NCBI GenBank assembly: GCA_947254025.1
Contig: CAMYBS010000007.1
Coordinates: 1 to 62,017, forward strand
Length of the DNA stretch: 62,017 nucleotides
Direction of reading: 5' to 3'
Origin: an uncultured Clostridia bacterium
GTDB taxonomy: Bacteria; Bacillota; Clostridia; Tissierellales; Peptoniphilaceae
Shown here: positions 7,512-17,144 of the stretch, one piece after another
Layout: each line of letters opens with the position of its first letter
Numbering within the stretch: position 1 is the stretch's first letter
The notes under the pieces: model-generated
Database searches by the model: none
The model's input: the letters and a program-made list of their open reading frames with translations, nothing else
Told to the model about the DNA's origin: nothing
Translations under genes and position numbers: made by a program

Positions 7512-8804
7512 ATGTTTAATTATATATTAAAAAGATTTAAAAAAATTGTCATTAGAATACTAAGCTTATTATTCTTTCTATTATTTTTACTTATGGTTTT
7601 TCTCTACCTAAACTATAGATTAAATAATAAATATCCAAACCCTAATTATATTTACTCCTATGTGAAAGAAAATAAAACGGATACTTATCTAAACGAGAAA
7701 AATACAGCGTTTTTACAAGAAAAAGATATTTGGGCTATAAGACTCGATAAAGATGGAAATCTTATAGAGAGCTTTAACAAGCCAAAAGAGCTTAAAAATA
7801 AGTTTGACATAAGAGATGTTGCAAGATTTGCGAGATACTACTTAGCTGACTACCCTGTATTTACCTACGTTTTAGACGATGGCCTAATTGTCTTTGCCTA
7901 TCCGAAACATTCCTTAGATAAATTACCTTCGAATTACTATAGTTACAGCAAATTTATTTTCAATATAATACTTGTTTTAGTATTTGTAATTTTATTCTTA
8001 TTATTTGTCTATGTGCTTTATAAATTAGATATTAAAAATATCCTTAAAAATATACTCCCACTGCAAAGAGCAATTGATAAGCTATATGAGGACGACTATG
8101 AAAAGCTTGATGAATACGGCGAATTAAAAGATTTGATGGCTACCATAAACGAAGCAAATGAAAAATATAAGAACTTGAAAAAATCACAATGCAAGTGGAT
8201 CAGAGGTGTGAGCCATGACGTGAGGACGCCGCTTGCTAAAATTTCTTGGGAAGTAAATAAAGAAAATCCTGATAAAAAACTTATACAGGACGAAGTTTTA
8301 AAAATTTCAAATATCTTAGAGGGTCTAAACCTCACCATATCATTATCTAACATCGATAAAGAGAATTTTACTTGTGAAAATCCTTTAAAAATAATCAGAA
8401 AACTTATAGTTGACAAACTAAATGAAAATCCCGATAGAGATATTATTTTCGAAAATAATATTGAAAATCAAGATATTAAGATCAAGTTAGATGAGAATTT
8501 ATTTTATAGGATGCTTGAAAATATCTTAAAGAACGCGCTTACTTATACAAACGGAAAAATTAAAGTTGTGCTTAATGAGAGTAAAGATATGATAAGTATC
8601 ACTATATCGGACGAAGGCTGCGGATTATCTGAAGATATTATAAGAAGAATTAACGAAGAAGACTTGACTAATATAACAAGACATGGCTTAGGTCTCTTTA
8701 TTTCTAAGCAAATTGCCGAGCTGCACGACGCAGAATTTATTATAAACAATCAAAACCCAGGTCTCGAAGTATCTTTTGTCTTTAATTGTAGAATCCAATT
8801 TTAA
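7512..8804 (+). CDS. Sensor histidine kinase
   Basis: A 430-residue membrane kinase. Helices at about 12-34 and 147-171 flank an extracytoplasmic loop of about 110 residues, which is longer than the loops of the loopless BceS-type kinases and could sense ligand directly. The phosphoacceptor is H235 in VSHDVRTPL. The ATP-binding domain has an N box with ENILKNA, a G1 box DEGCGL and a G2 box HGLGLF. It directly follows the response regulator and ends at a shared terminator. The pair together with the exporter forms a self-contained sensing and detoxification module. Confidence 0.93.
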   Translation: MFNYILKRFKKIVIRILSLLFFLLFLLMVFLYLNYRLNNKYPNPNYIYSYVKENKTDTYLNEKNTAFLQEKDIWAIRLDKDGNLIESFNKPKELKNKFDIRDVARFARYYLADYPVFTYVLDDGLIVFAYPKHSLDKLPSNYYSYSKFIFNIILVLVFVILFLLFVYVLYKLDIKNILKNILPLQRAIDKLYEDDYEKLDEYGELKDLMATINEANEKYKNLKKSQCKWIRGVSHDVRTPLAKISWEVNKENPDKKLIQDEVLKISNILEGLNLTISLSNIDKENFTCENPLKIIRKLIVDKLNENPDRDIIFENNIENQDIKIKLDENLFYRMLENILKNALTYTNGKIKVVLNESKDMISITISDEGCGLSEDIIRRINEEDLTNITRHGLGLFISKQIAELHDAEFIINNQNPGLEVSFVFNCRIQF

Positions 8805-8825
8805 TTAAACATATTTTCCAATATA

Positions 8826-8863
8826 AAAGACCCCTTTACTGCTTTGACGGTAAAGAGGTCTTT
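8826..8863. terminator. Bidirectional terminator between kinase and pepD
   Basis: AAAGACC and GGTCTTT outer arms with CTTTAC/GTAAAG inner arms, separated by one-base mismatches and a short loop. Confidence 0.75.
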
Positions 8864-8889
8864 ATCATTCTATCTATTGTGTTTTATAG

Positions 8890-10320
8890 TTACTTAACAG
8901 CTTTTAAAAGTGCCTTTAGGAACTTCCACATTCTTTCAGTTGACTTAATATCTAGGTGCTCTCTAGCTGTATGAACGTCGTAGATGTTTGGTCCGAAGCT
9001 TATCATCTTAGTATCTGGTAAGATTTGTTTTAGTAGACCGCATTCAAGTCCTGCGTGTATAGCGCTTACTTCTGCGTTTTTGCCTGTTTCTTCCTTATAT
9101 ACTTTACTTACTAAGTCTCTTAGTACTGGGTCCTCATCGAATTCCCAAGATGGATATGCTTCTGATAATTCTACCTTGCCGCCAAGTACTTCTGTCATGA
9201 TTCTAACTTGTTCTCTTACTTCAACAAGTGCTGCATCTGATGAGCTTCTGATTGAGCATAGATAGTTTACGCTACCCGCTTCAGTTCTTAAGATTGCAGC
9301 GTTGCAGCTTGTCATTACAAGACCTTCTATGTCCTTAGACATGTATATAACGCCGTGTGGAGCAAGCATTAAGAAGTTTATAATTCTATCTGTATCTTTC
9401 TTTGTCATGCGTTTATCTGCTTTGACTTCTTTAAATTCAAGTGTCATATTTGGATCTTCTATATGATAATCTTTTTTGATATGGCTGAATAATTCATTCA
9501 TTGCCTCTTTAACTTTAGCGTAATCTTTATGAACTATAGTAGCCTTTGAGACGTTGGCGATGGCATTGTGCTTAGTACCGCCTTCGATTGAAACTAATTT
9601 TAATTTATCGCAGTTGCATTCATTTAAAAGTCTTGCTAAAACTTTGATAGCGTTTGCTCTTTGCTTGATGATTTCCATGCCGCTGTGTCCGCCTGTAAAG
9701 CCTTTAAGTGTTATTTCTAAAGCTTTTTTGTCGTTATCTTTGTATTCTACTTTGAATTTGGATTCACTATTAACTCCACCTGAGCTTGAAGATAAGAATA
9801 TGCCTTCTTCTTCTGAGTCGATGTTGAATAGGTAGTCGCCGCTTAGGTGTTCGTTTGTTAAGTTTATAGCTCCGACCATGGATGTTTCTTCTGCAGTTGT
9901 AAATACTACTTCCAACGCTGGATGTTCAATGTCATCTGCATCTAGTACTGCAAGTGCCATCGCAACAGCTATACCGTCATCAGCGCCAAGTGTTGTGTTG
10001 TTGGCTCTTAGGTAGTCGCCGTCAACTATCATCTCAATTGGATCTTTTGAGAAGTCGTGATCGCTGTCTAAAGTCTTTTCGCAAACCATGTCCATGTGAC
10101 CTTGCAAGATAACCTTTGGTGCGTTCTCATAACCCTTTGTAGCGCCCTTGTGTATAACGATGTTTAGCGCCTTGTCTTGCCATACATCTAAATTTCTTTC
10201 CTTTGCCCAATTGTATAGGTAGTCAGAAATTCTCTTTTCGTCACCTGAGCCTCTTGGAATTTGGTTGATCTCTCTAAACCAATGAAAAACTTCTTGTGCT
10301 GGTAATTCTTTGTAATCCAT
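8890..10320 (-). CDS. pepD: Cytosol non-specific dipeptidase / aminoacyl-histidine dipeptidase (M20C)
   Basis: A 476-residue protein of usual length for PepD. Zinc-ligand motifs are in place: H75 and D77 in LQGHMDM, D114 in TLGADDG, the catalytic E144 with E145 in TTAEET, D168 in NIDSEEEG, and the late histidine in VHTAREHL. A lid/dimerisation domain occupies roughly residues 185-370, containing GHSGMEI. It hydrolyses dipeptides such as carnosine-like Xaa-His in the cytoplasm, which fits a peptide-fermenting anaerobe. The start follows AGGAGG. It lies 10 bases after the glutaredoxin-like gene and may share its transcript. Confidence 0.95.
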   Translation of the reverse strand: MDYKELPAQEVFHWFREINQIPRGSGDEKRISDYLYNWAKERNLDVWQDKALNIVIHKGATKGYENAPKVILQGHMDMVCEKTLDSDHDFSKDPIEMIVDGDYLRANNTTLGADDGIAVAMALAVLDADDIEHPALEVVFTTAEETSMVGAINLTNEHLSGDYLFNIDSEEEGIFLSSSSGGVNSESKFKVEYKDNDKKALEITLKGFTGGHSGMEIIKQRANAIKVLARLLNECNCDKLKLVSIEGGTKHNAIANVSKATIVHKDYAKVKEAMNELFSHIKKDYHIEDPNMTLEFKEVKADKRMTKKDTDRIINFLMLAPHGVIYMSKDIEGLVMTSCNAAILRTEAGSVNYLCSIRSSSDAALVEVREQVRIMTEVLGGKVELSEAYPSWEFDEDPVLRDLVSKVYKEETGKNAEVSAIHAGLECGLLKQILPDTKMISFGPNIYDVHTAREHLDIKSTERMWKFLKALLKAVK

Positions 10321-10330
10321 AATAAACCTC

Positions 10331-10564
10331 CTAAAAATTTTCTTTAAAATATTTAATTATATCGTCCGATTCATAAAGTGCCTTGCCGTCTATGAATAGG
10401 CATGGTACTTGGTCTTTTCCGCCTCTTTTAATTAAGTCTTCGTTATTGTTTCCTTCTTTGATGTCAACAAATTGAACATCCTTTATTTGACAATTGTCCA
10501 TCATGTAATTTAATACCTTTTGACAATATGGGCACTCAGCCTTGTAATAAAGTTCTAATTTCAT
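10331..10564 (-). CDS. Glutaredoxin-like thiol oxidoreductase
   Basis: A 77-residue protein with a thioredoxin fold: an N-terminal strand LELYYKAE, the redox motif CPYC at residues 11-14, the cis-proline VPCLFIDG near residue 54 and a closing helix DIIKYFKENF. Size and motif match glutaredoxin/NrdH-like proteins or a lone glutathione-transferase N-terminal domain. It is probably a cytoplasmic disulfide reductase. There is no ribonucleotide reductase gene nearby to support NrdH. A strong AGGAGG-like site precedes the ATG. Confidence 0.85.
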   Translation of the reverse strand: MKLELYYKAECPYCQKVLNYMMDNCQIKDVQFVDIKEGNNNEDLIKRGGKDQVPCLFIDGKALYESDDIIKYFKENF

Positions 10565-10573
10565 CTTAACCTC

Positions 10574-11503
10574 CTAAATACTACCTAATTTAATTATATT
10601 TCGAATAAATAGTTTATTTTGTATGCGTATAGGAACAATGCCACCTGCCACTAAGTCTTCGCCATCAAAGTCGTCACATTTTAGTCTGCCTAAAGTGTTC
10701 TTCTCTAGGTACTTCACCTTGCGCGCATCATTCATGTAGCCAGTCTTCAGCGTAAACTCTAGGTGCCTGTGTCCCTCGTTCTCTTCTACAAGGTAGCCCT
10801 GCTCCTCTACATAAGTATTGATACCCATATCAGTTGTGAAATCAATCACTAAGATGTCCTTTTTAATACTATGCTTATCAAATTTATACTTGCGTCCGTC
10901 TATGTCAATTGTGATCTTCTCATCTAAGAGGTCGAGTATAGACATGGTTGCTGGCATATATAAAAGGTCATCATAGTTATGAAGAACGAATCTATCGAAA
11001 CTCTCCTTAGTCTTGTTTTTTGCATAATCTTTGTAGAAGCTGATGCACTCACCGCCATTGTAGCGGTCCTCTCTAATTATGCCAAGCTTCTTCTCGATAT
11101 TCTTTTGCTTAAGTCCATCAAGCCCTAAGGTGTCCTTATGCAGTCTAAGCTTCTCATACATATCAAAGGACGCTAGTTCATGCACGGCTATGCCATAACG
11201 CTCAGCGCGCTTAGATATGAAAGGAAGGTCGAAGGAGTTGCCGTTGTATGTAACGACTGTTTTGTATCCTTTAAGCTTCTCATTCATGATAGAGATGATC
11301 TCTTCCTCTTCATCAGCATCCTCAGCTATGAGCTGTGTTATATGCATAGTGCTTTTACTTAAGTCAATAAAAACTAGCCCAATGAGGTAGATAAAGCTTC
11401 TCATGGGGCTAAGTCCTGTCGTTTCAATATCAAGAAAAACAGCTTCCTCATCGTAGTACTTAGACTTAAAAGTTAATTTTTCATCATATTCTAAAATTTT
11501 CAT
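10574..11503 (-). CDS. RNase H-like exonuclease domain protein (YprB-like)
   Basis: A 309-residue protein with a DnaQ/RNase H-type 3'-5' exonuclease fold. The first acidic motif is FLDIETTGLSP near residue 24, the second is YNGNSFDLPF near residue 90, and the third region has the HNYDDLLYM stretch near residue 180. This matches the YprB family (ribonuclease_H_2), which is found in Firmicutes and whose physiological role is unknown. The last 100 residues are a separate beta-rich region. Its ATG overlaps the YchF stop as TAATG, so translation is coupled. Confidence 0.8.
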   Translation of the reverse strand: MKILEYDEKLTFKSKYYDEEAVFLDIETTGLSPMRSFIYLIGLVFIDLSKSTMHITQLIAEDADEEEEIISIMNEKLKGYKTVVTYNGNSFDLPFISKRAERYGIAVHELASFDMYEKLRLHKDTLGLDGLKQKNIEKKLGIIREDRYNGGECISFYKDYAKNKTKESFDRFVLHNYDDLLYMPATMSILDLLDEKITIDIDGRKYKFDKHSIKKDILVIDFTTDMGINTYVEEQGYLVEENEGHRHLEFTLKTGYMNDARKVKYLEKNTLGRLKCDDFDGEDLVAGGIVPIRIQNKLFIRNIIKLGSI

Positions 11504-12600
11504 TATACATTAAACCTGAAGTAAACTATATCTCCTTCTTGCATAATATAGTCCTTGCCTTCTAGTCTCATAAGGCCCTTCTCTTTTACTTTGTTCATAG
11601 ACATCTCGTTAGCTACAAGGTCGTCGTAACTAACAACTTCCGCGCGTATAAAGCCTCTTGCGATGTCTGAGTGAATCTTTGCTGCTGCATCAACGGCTCT
11701 AGTTCCATTCTTAATAGTCCACGCTCTTGTCTCGTCTTCACCAGTTGTTAAGAAGCTCATAAGACCAAGAAGCTTGTAGCTCTTTTTGATAAGTCTGTCA
11801 AGACCAGACTCTTTTATGCCCATGTCTTCTAAGAAAGCCTTTCTTTCTTCATCATCAAGCTCACTTATCTCTTCTTCAATCTTTACAGAGATAGGAACTA
11901 TCTCAGATCCTTCGCTCTCTGCATACTCTCTAAGTCTTGTAACATACTTGTTGTCCTTAAGCTCATTGATGTAGTCATCTTCAGATACATTTAAAACGTA
12001 AATTATAGGCTTTAAGCTTAAAAGATTAAAGCTTCTAAGCATAGCCTTTTGATCATCATTAAGTTCTAATACTCTCGCAGACTTGCCTTGTTCAAGAACC
12101 TTCTTCACTTCATTAAGTAAGTCAAGCTCACTTTGTAAAGACTTGTCACCCTTGACTTGCTTAGTAAGCTTTTGTATCCTAGATTCAACCATATCAAGGT
12201 CTGAGAATATAAGCTCTAGGTTGATAGTCTCTATGTCTCTTATAGGGTCTATGCTGCCGTCAACATGTACTATGTTTTCATCTTCAAAGACTCTTAGTAC
12301 GTGAACTATGGCTTCAACCTCTCTTATGTGTGAAAGGAACTTGTTGCCAAGACCTTCGCCCTTTGACGCGCCCTTAACAAGACCTGCTATGTCATAAAAC
12401 TCAATAACAGCTGGTATTGTCTTCTTTGATTTATTTACTTCTGTTAATATTTTTAATCTCTCATCTGGCACTTCAACAACGCCAACATTGGGGTCTATAG
12501 TGCAGAATGGATAGTTTGCAACTTCCGCTCCCGCCTTTGTTATCGCATTAAAAAGTGTTGACTTACCAACATTGGGCAGTCCTACTATACCTAATTTCAT
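11503..12600 (-). CDS. ychF: Redox-regulated ATPase YchF (Obg-family P-loop protein)
   Basis: A 365-residue protein of standard length. G1 is GLPNVGKST at residues 7-15, G3 is [10 protein letters not shown], and the variant G4 is NVSEDD. The family's unusual ATP preference over GTP is linked to this G4. The C-terminal TGS-like domain starts after about residue 275 ([16 protein letters not shown] motif, here [14 protein letters not shown]). It ends with [24 protein letters not shown], the usual close. It binds ribosomes and affects translation and oxidative stress response. Start and stop are fused to neighbours by TAATG overlaps on both sides. Confidence 0.96.
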   Translation of the reverse strand: MKLGIVGLPNVGKSTLFNAITKAGAEVANYPFCTIDPNVGVVEVPDERLKILTEVNKSKKTIPAVIEFYDIAGLVKGASKGEGLGNKFLSHIREVEAIVHVLRVFEDENIVHVDGSIDPIRDIETINLELIFSDLDMVESRIQKLTKQVKGDKSLQSELDLLNEVKKVLEQGKSARVLELNDDQKAMLRSFNLLSLKPIIYVLNVSEDDYINELKDNKYVTRLREYAESEGSEIVPISVKIEEEISELDDEERKAFLEDMGIKESGLDRLIKKSYKLLGLMSFLTTGEDETRAWTIKNGTRAVDAAAKIHSDIARGFIRAEVVSYDDLVANEMSMNKVKEKGLMRLEGKDYIMQEGDIVYFRFNV

Positions 12601-13706
12601 TACTTTACCTCTCTTATCAATATATCTTTGATTATCTTGGCGCTATTTCCATCTCCATATGGGTTGATGGCCTTGTGAATCTTCATATACTCGTCTTTAT
12701 CTCTTAGTAGCGTCTTCATGTTAGTATAAACACTATCGAACTCAGTTCCGACAAGCTTTGCAGTACCATATTCAATGCCTTCTGGTCTTTCAGTCTCGCG
12801 TCTAATAACAAGTACTGGAACGCCAAGTGCAGGTGCTTCCTCTTGCAATCCGCCTGAGTCTGTTACAACCATGTAAGCGTTCTTTAATATATATGCCATG
12901 TCTTCATACTCAACAGGCTCTGTTAGTAAAACATTGTCCGCTCCATCAAGGTGCTTCTTCGCAAGCTCTCTAACCCTTGGATTTGGATGCATAGGAAAGA
13001 CTATGTTTGCATCATCAAACTCGTCAGCAATCTTTCTTACAGCTGAGAAGATGTTTTCCATAGGTTCACCTTGGTTCTCTCTTCTATGCGAAGTAAGAAG
13101 TATTAGCTTCTTATTTAAGTCGAGCTTCTTAAGGTCATCTCTTGTAAAAGAGTCTACCTTGTCAGCAGTCATTAGTAGGGCATCTATAACAGTGTTGCCT
13201 GTTATGTATAACTTCTTCTCATCATATCCTTCTTTGATAAGGTTGTCCTTCGCCCTTTGTGTTGGGCAGAAATGAAAGTCAGTCATGATACCAGTAAGCT
13301 TTCTGTTCGCTTCCTCTGGGAATGGACTATGGATGTTGCCACTACGAAGGCCTGCTTCAACGTGGCCTATCTTAACTCCATTGTAGAAGGCCTCAAGTGC
13401 ACCGGCAAATACTGTTGTAGTATCACCTTGCACAAGAACCACATCAGGCTTCTCCTTCTTAATAACCTCTTCAAGACCCTTTAGGGACCTAACAGTTATA
13501 TCGGTTAAAGTCTGTCCCTTCTCAAATATATTTAAATCATAATCAATCTCAAGATCAAAAACCTTTATTACAGAGTCCAAAAGCTCTCTGTGCTGACTTG
13601 TTATACATGTTACAAGCTCAACACCATCAGCATTTTTTAACTCTTTAATAATAGGTGCCATCTTTATACCTTCAGGCCTGGTTCCAAATATTACTAAAGC
13701 TTTCAA
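12600..13706 (-). CDS. mnaA: UDP-N-acetylglucosamine 2-epimerase (non-hydrolysing)
   Basis: A 368-residue protein beginning MKALVIFGTRPEGIKMAPI, the family's N-terminal signature. Also seen are VQGDTTT, HVEAGLRSG, PFPEEANR, TSHRREN, and the C-terminal TDSGGLQEEAPALG with RRETERPEG. It interconverts UDP-GlcNAc and UDP-ManNAc for wall polysaccharide or teichoic-acid linkage units. The start codon is TTG: the four bases TTGA hold both this start and the stop of the upstream tagO, with GGATGGTG as ribosome site. The pairing with tagO places it in the undecaprenyl-linked glycan branch. Confidence 0.96.
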   Translation of the reverse strand: MKALVIFGTRPEGIKMAPIIKELKNADGVELVTCITSQHRELLDSVIKVFDLEIDYDLNIFEKGQTLTDITVRSLKGLEEVIKKEKPDVVLVQGDTTTVFAGALEAFYNGVKIGHVEAGLRSGNIHSPFPEEANRKLTGIMTDFHFCPTQRAKDNLIKEGYDEKKLYITGNTVIDALLMTADKVDSFTRDDLKKLDLNKKLILLTSHRRENQGEPMENIFSAVRKIADEFDDANIVFPMHPNPRVRELAKKHLDGADNVLLTEPVEYEDMAYILKNAYMVVTDSGGLQEEAPALGVPVLVIRRETERPEGIEYGTAKLVGTEFDSVYTNMKTLLRDKDEYMKIHKAINPYGDGNSAKIIKDILIREVK

Positions 13707-14728
13707 TTTTCACCATCCTTAAACAATCCAATCTTATATGCTAAAAATACTATAATCATAAAAATAATTCCAGACAAAAGTACAGATACTGTGTTTCTAA
13801 GCTTCATCACAAGTATGCCAAAGATTGAGAATATGGCTGATATTGTATATAGTATCAAAACTGTCTTCTTTGTCGAGTACTTTCTTAATAATCTATGATG
13901 CAAGTGGCCCTTGTCAGCTGAAGCAATCGATCTACCGCTAAGCAGTCTTCTAATCATTGCAAAAGTTGTATCGAAGACTGGTAGTCCAAGTATCATGATT
14001 GGTACTATGATGCCGATGGCTGCGACCGCCTTCATCGCTCCTTGTATAGTTACTACTGCGAGCAAAAATCCTGCTAGCAAGGCTCCAGTGTCTCCCATGA
14101 ATATCTTTGCAGGTGCAAAGTTGTACTTCAAAAAGCCAAGGTAGCTCATGCCTATGCATAAAGCTAGTGCTGTTAGTGAGTACTGTTCATACGAAACAGA
14201 AACTACAGCTAAGGTCATTGATGAGATAAAGACAACACCGCCTGCTAGACCATCAAGGCCATCTATTAAGTTTATGATATTAGTAACACCAACTATCCAA
14301 AATAGTGTTACAGGCAGAGATAGAAAACCCAAGCTCAAAAGGTTGTTATCGATAAATGGGTTGCCTATGTTCATTATCCTAATATTGCCTAAAAAGTAAA
14401 CTACAAGCGCCGCCATAAGCTGAAATAACACCTTATACTTCGGCTTAAGGTCATGTATGTCATCGTAGAAGCCCGATAGCATAATGATGATAGAGCCTAT
14501 GAAGATGGCTGTGTTCCTTGGCGTAAATTTGTATAGTATCATATATGGAATGAAGATCGCAAAGAACATAGCGAAGCCGCCGCATGTTGGCACAGAGTCT
14601 GTGTGCATACGTCTTTGATCCTTCGGCACGTCGATAAAGCCAAGCTTCTTAGACAATTTTATTTGCAATCTTGTAAGTATAAGCGCTAAAACTAAACTTA
14701 CAAAAGCTGCAAAATATATTCTTCTCAA
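13703..14728 (-). CDS. tagO: Undecaprenyl-phosphate GlcNAc-1-phosphate transferase (TagO/WecA type)
   Basis: A 341-residue protein with about ten membrane helices. MraY/WecA-family motifs are visible: RRMHTDSVPTCGG near residue 40, FYDDIHDLKPKYK near residue 88, NLIDGLDGLAGG near residue 155, KIFMGDTGALLAG near residue 210 and the HLHHRL motif near residue 280. The HIHH-type motif and lack of MraY-specific features favour TagO/WecA. It transfers GlcNAc-1-P to undecaprenyl phosphate at the membrane, starting teichoic acid or polysaccharide synthesis. Directly followed by mnaA with a 4-base overlap. Confidence 0.94.
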   Translation of the reverse strand: MRRIYFAAFVSLVLALILTRLQIKLSKKLGFIDVPKDQRRMHTDSVPTCGGFAMFFAIFIPYMILYKFTPRNTAIFIGSIIIMLSGFYDDIHDLKPKYKVLFQLMAALVVYFLGNIRIMNIGNPFIDNNLLSLGFLSLPVTLFWIVGVTNIINLIDGLDGLAGGVVFISSMTLAVVSVSYEQYSLTALALCIGMSYLGFLKYNFAPAKIFMGDTGALLAGFLLAVVTIQGAMKAVAAIGIIVPIMILGLPVFDTTFAMIRRLLSGRSIASADKGHLHHRLLRKYSTKKTVLILYTISAIFSIFGILVMKLRNTVSVLLSGIIFMIIVFLAYKIGLFKDGEN

Positions 14729-14737
14729 TTAATTCAC

Positions 14738-15370
<633 letters not shown>

Positions 15371-15805
15371 CTAACAATTTTCGATTAAATCGACTCTTCT
15401 TTTATGTCTTCCTGCTAAAAATTCTTCCGCTAAAAATGTATCAAGTATAGATTTCGCAAGTTCATCTCCTATAACTCTTGCGCCAAGTGCTAGCATGTTC
15501 GCATCGTTATGGTTTCTTGACATCTTAGCCATGTATTCGTTAGTGCAAAGTGCGCATCTAATGCCTTCTACCTTGTTTGCAGCTAGTGATATGCCTATGC
15601 CAGTGCCGCAGATAACAACCGCCTTCTCTACTTCGCCAGCAATTACACCCTTCGCTGCTTTCTTGCCATAAACCGGGTAGTCAACTGACTCTGTAGAGTC
15701 TGTGCCGTAATCAACGACGTCTAAACCTTTTTCGCTCATATAAGCTTTTAACTTTTCCTTTAGTTCAAATCCTCCATGATCTGATGCTATGCCTATCTTT
15801 CTCAT
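15371..15805 (-). CDS. rpiB: Ribose-5-phosphate isomerase B
   Basis: A 144-residue protein. It begins MRKIGIASDHGGFELK, holds the catalytic cysteine in VVICGTGIGISLAANKVEGIRCALC near residue 65, and has RNHNDANMLALGARV near residue 100. It interconverts ribose-5-P and ribulose-5-P in the non-oxidative pentose phosphate path. LacAB/AlsB-like sugar isomerases share the fold, but gene context beside upp supports RpiB. Confidence 0.95.
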   Translation of the reverse strand: MRKIGIASDHGGFELKEKLKAYMSEKGLDVVDYGTDSTESVDYPVYGKKAAKGVIAGEVEKAVVICGTGIGISLAANKVEGIRCALCTNEYMAKMSRNHNDANMLALGARVIGDELAKSILDTFLAEEFLAGRHKRRVDLIENC

Positions 15806-15847
15806 GATACCTCTCCTTTACAATTTTATCATATACATTTTCTATTT

Positions 15848-16867
15848 TCAATACTTTATGTTGTGGCCTGAGGACTTGATAATCCTATTCATAATCGCCA
15901 TGAATATACCTTTGCGCTCATAACCTTGCATGATGATGTAGCCATACCCCATATCATCTGCCGTCCTTAATAGGTTAAAGATGTTGTGCGATATGCTTAT
16001 GGGCTCCTTGATACTGCCTAGGTCCATGGTCTTGAAACCATGAAACTCGTCTTCGTACTCCCTAAGTGTAAAGACTACTGGCTTCTTGTCAAGGTTTGCC
16101 TCATACTCGGCCTTCATCTTTTTAATAAGGTCCTCACCCTCGCCCATGATGATGACCACCTTGGCATTAGGCTTGTAGTGTGTATACTTTTGTCCAGGGC
16201 TGATTGGTTTCTTCACTTCTTTATCATCAGTGATTGCCTCATCATACTCTGCATCCGGTATTATCTTTTGCAAGTCTTCTAAGGAAATCTTGCCCGGTCT
16301 TAGTATGCGTACCTTGTCTCTACTTAGGTCGATAACAGTTGATTCGATACCTACTTCACTCATCTCTCCAGCTAGTATGTACTTAAGCTTGCCGTGAAGG
16401 TCCTTGTACACATGCTCTGCGCACGTTGGCGATGGATAGCCAGATATGTTCGCGCTCGGTGCTGCTATAGGAGTCCCAGCATACTCTATAAGTTTTCGTG
16501 CAACCTCGCTCGATGGCATACGTATTGCGACGCTATCAAGACCTGCTGTGATTATGCTTGGAACTATGTTCTTCTTTTTCAAGATTATAGTCATAGGTCC
16601 TGGCCAAAAGGCATCAAGAAGAGCATCATATTTTTTGTCATAATATGCAAGCGGCTCTATCATATCTAAAGACGCAATATGAAGTATAAGTGGGTTGTCA
16701 CTTTGTCTACCTTTTGCTTCGTAAATCTTCTTAACAGCTTCAGCGTTTAGTCCATCGGCTCCTAGGCCATAAACAGTTTCAGTTGGAAAGGCAACTAGAC
16801 CGCCCATTTTAATCTCTTCAGCGCACAGTTTTATATTATCATCTGTAATTTTTAAAAGCTCTGTCAT
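15848..16867 (-). CDS. L-threonylcarbamoyladenylate synthase (Sua5/YwlC type)
   Basis: The ATG at 16867 has AGAGGT seven bases upstream; an in-frame ATG 30 bases earlier has none. The 339-residue protein has the two-domain Sua5 architecture. The N-terminal YrdC domain (about 1-205) shows GGLVAFPTETVYGLGADG, KIYEAKGRQSDNPLILH, PGPMTIIL and PSANISGYPSPT. The C-terminal Sua5 domain (about 230-335) follows the linker PISPGQKYTHYKP. It makes threonylcarbamoyl-AMP for t6A37 of ANN-decoding tRNAs. First gene of the run to rpiB, upp, tagO and mnaA. Confidence 0.95.
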   Translation of the reverse strand: MTELLKITDDNIKLCAEEIKMGGLVAFPTETVYGLGADGLNAEAVKKIYEAKGRQSDNPLILHIASLDMIEPLAYYDKKYDALLDAFWPGPMTIILKKKNIVPSIITAGLDSVAIRMPSSEVARKLIEYAGTPIAAPSANISGYPSPTCAEHVYKDLHGKLKYILAGEMSEVGIESTVIDLSRDKVRILRPGKISLEDLQKIIPDAEYDEAITDDKEVKKPISPGQKYTHYKPNAKVVIIMGEGEDLIKKMKAEYEANLDKKPVVFTLREYEDEFHGFKTMDLGSIKEPISISHNIFNLLRTADDMGYGYIIMQGYERKGIFMAIMNRIIKSSGHNIKY

Positions 16868-16970
16868 TATATCAACCTCTAAACTTAATTTTACCACAAA
16901 AGATATGAATTATCAATACAAAGGCTCTTGAAAATGCGTTTAATTAGATACAATATATTTACAAAACATA

Positions 16971-17086
16971 GCTCGCTTGGTATATAGTACTAAGCCTCTC
17001 ATATAGTAGCAAGCGTCGTATATAGTGCCACACTTCTCATATATGATCAAGCCTCTCATATAGTAGCTCGCTTGGCATATATTAGA
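16971..17086. repeat. Six degenerate 19-20 bp tandem repeats
   Basis: Units lie at 16971-16990, 16991-17010, 17011-17029, 17030-17048, 17049-17067 and 17068-17086. The consensus is close to AAGCCTCTCATATAGTAGC, with an ATATA core in every unit. Units 2 and 5 are nearly identical, and units 1 and 6 resemble each other (TCGCTTGG then ATAT), so the array is itself roughly mirrored. No frame or single strong hairpin explains it. The unit resembles one arm of the ppk terminator at 18867-18886 (AGCCTCTCATATG). Confidence 0.7.
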
Positions 17087-17100
17087 CTAATTCTTAAGCA

Positions 17101-17130
17101 TAAAAATAGACCTGTCATTAGACAAGTCTA
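17101..17130 (-). terminator. Terminator after the DUF4446 gene
   Basis: TAGAC and TGTC arms pair with GACA and GTCTA around ATTA, followed on the minus strand by TTTTTA. Confidence 0.75.
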
Positions 17131-17144
17131 CTATAAATATTTTA

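Noticed and set aside
16971..17086. CRISPR array
   Set aside because: The units are contiguous with no spacers, are degenerate, and no cas gene is near.
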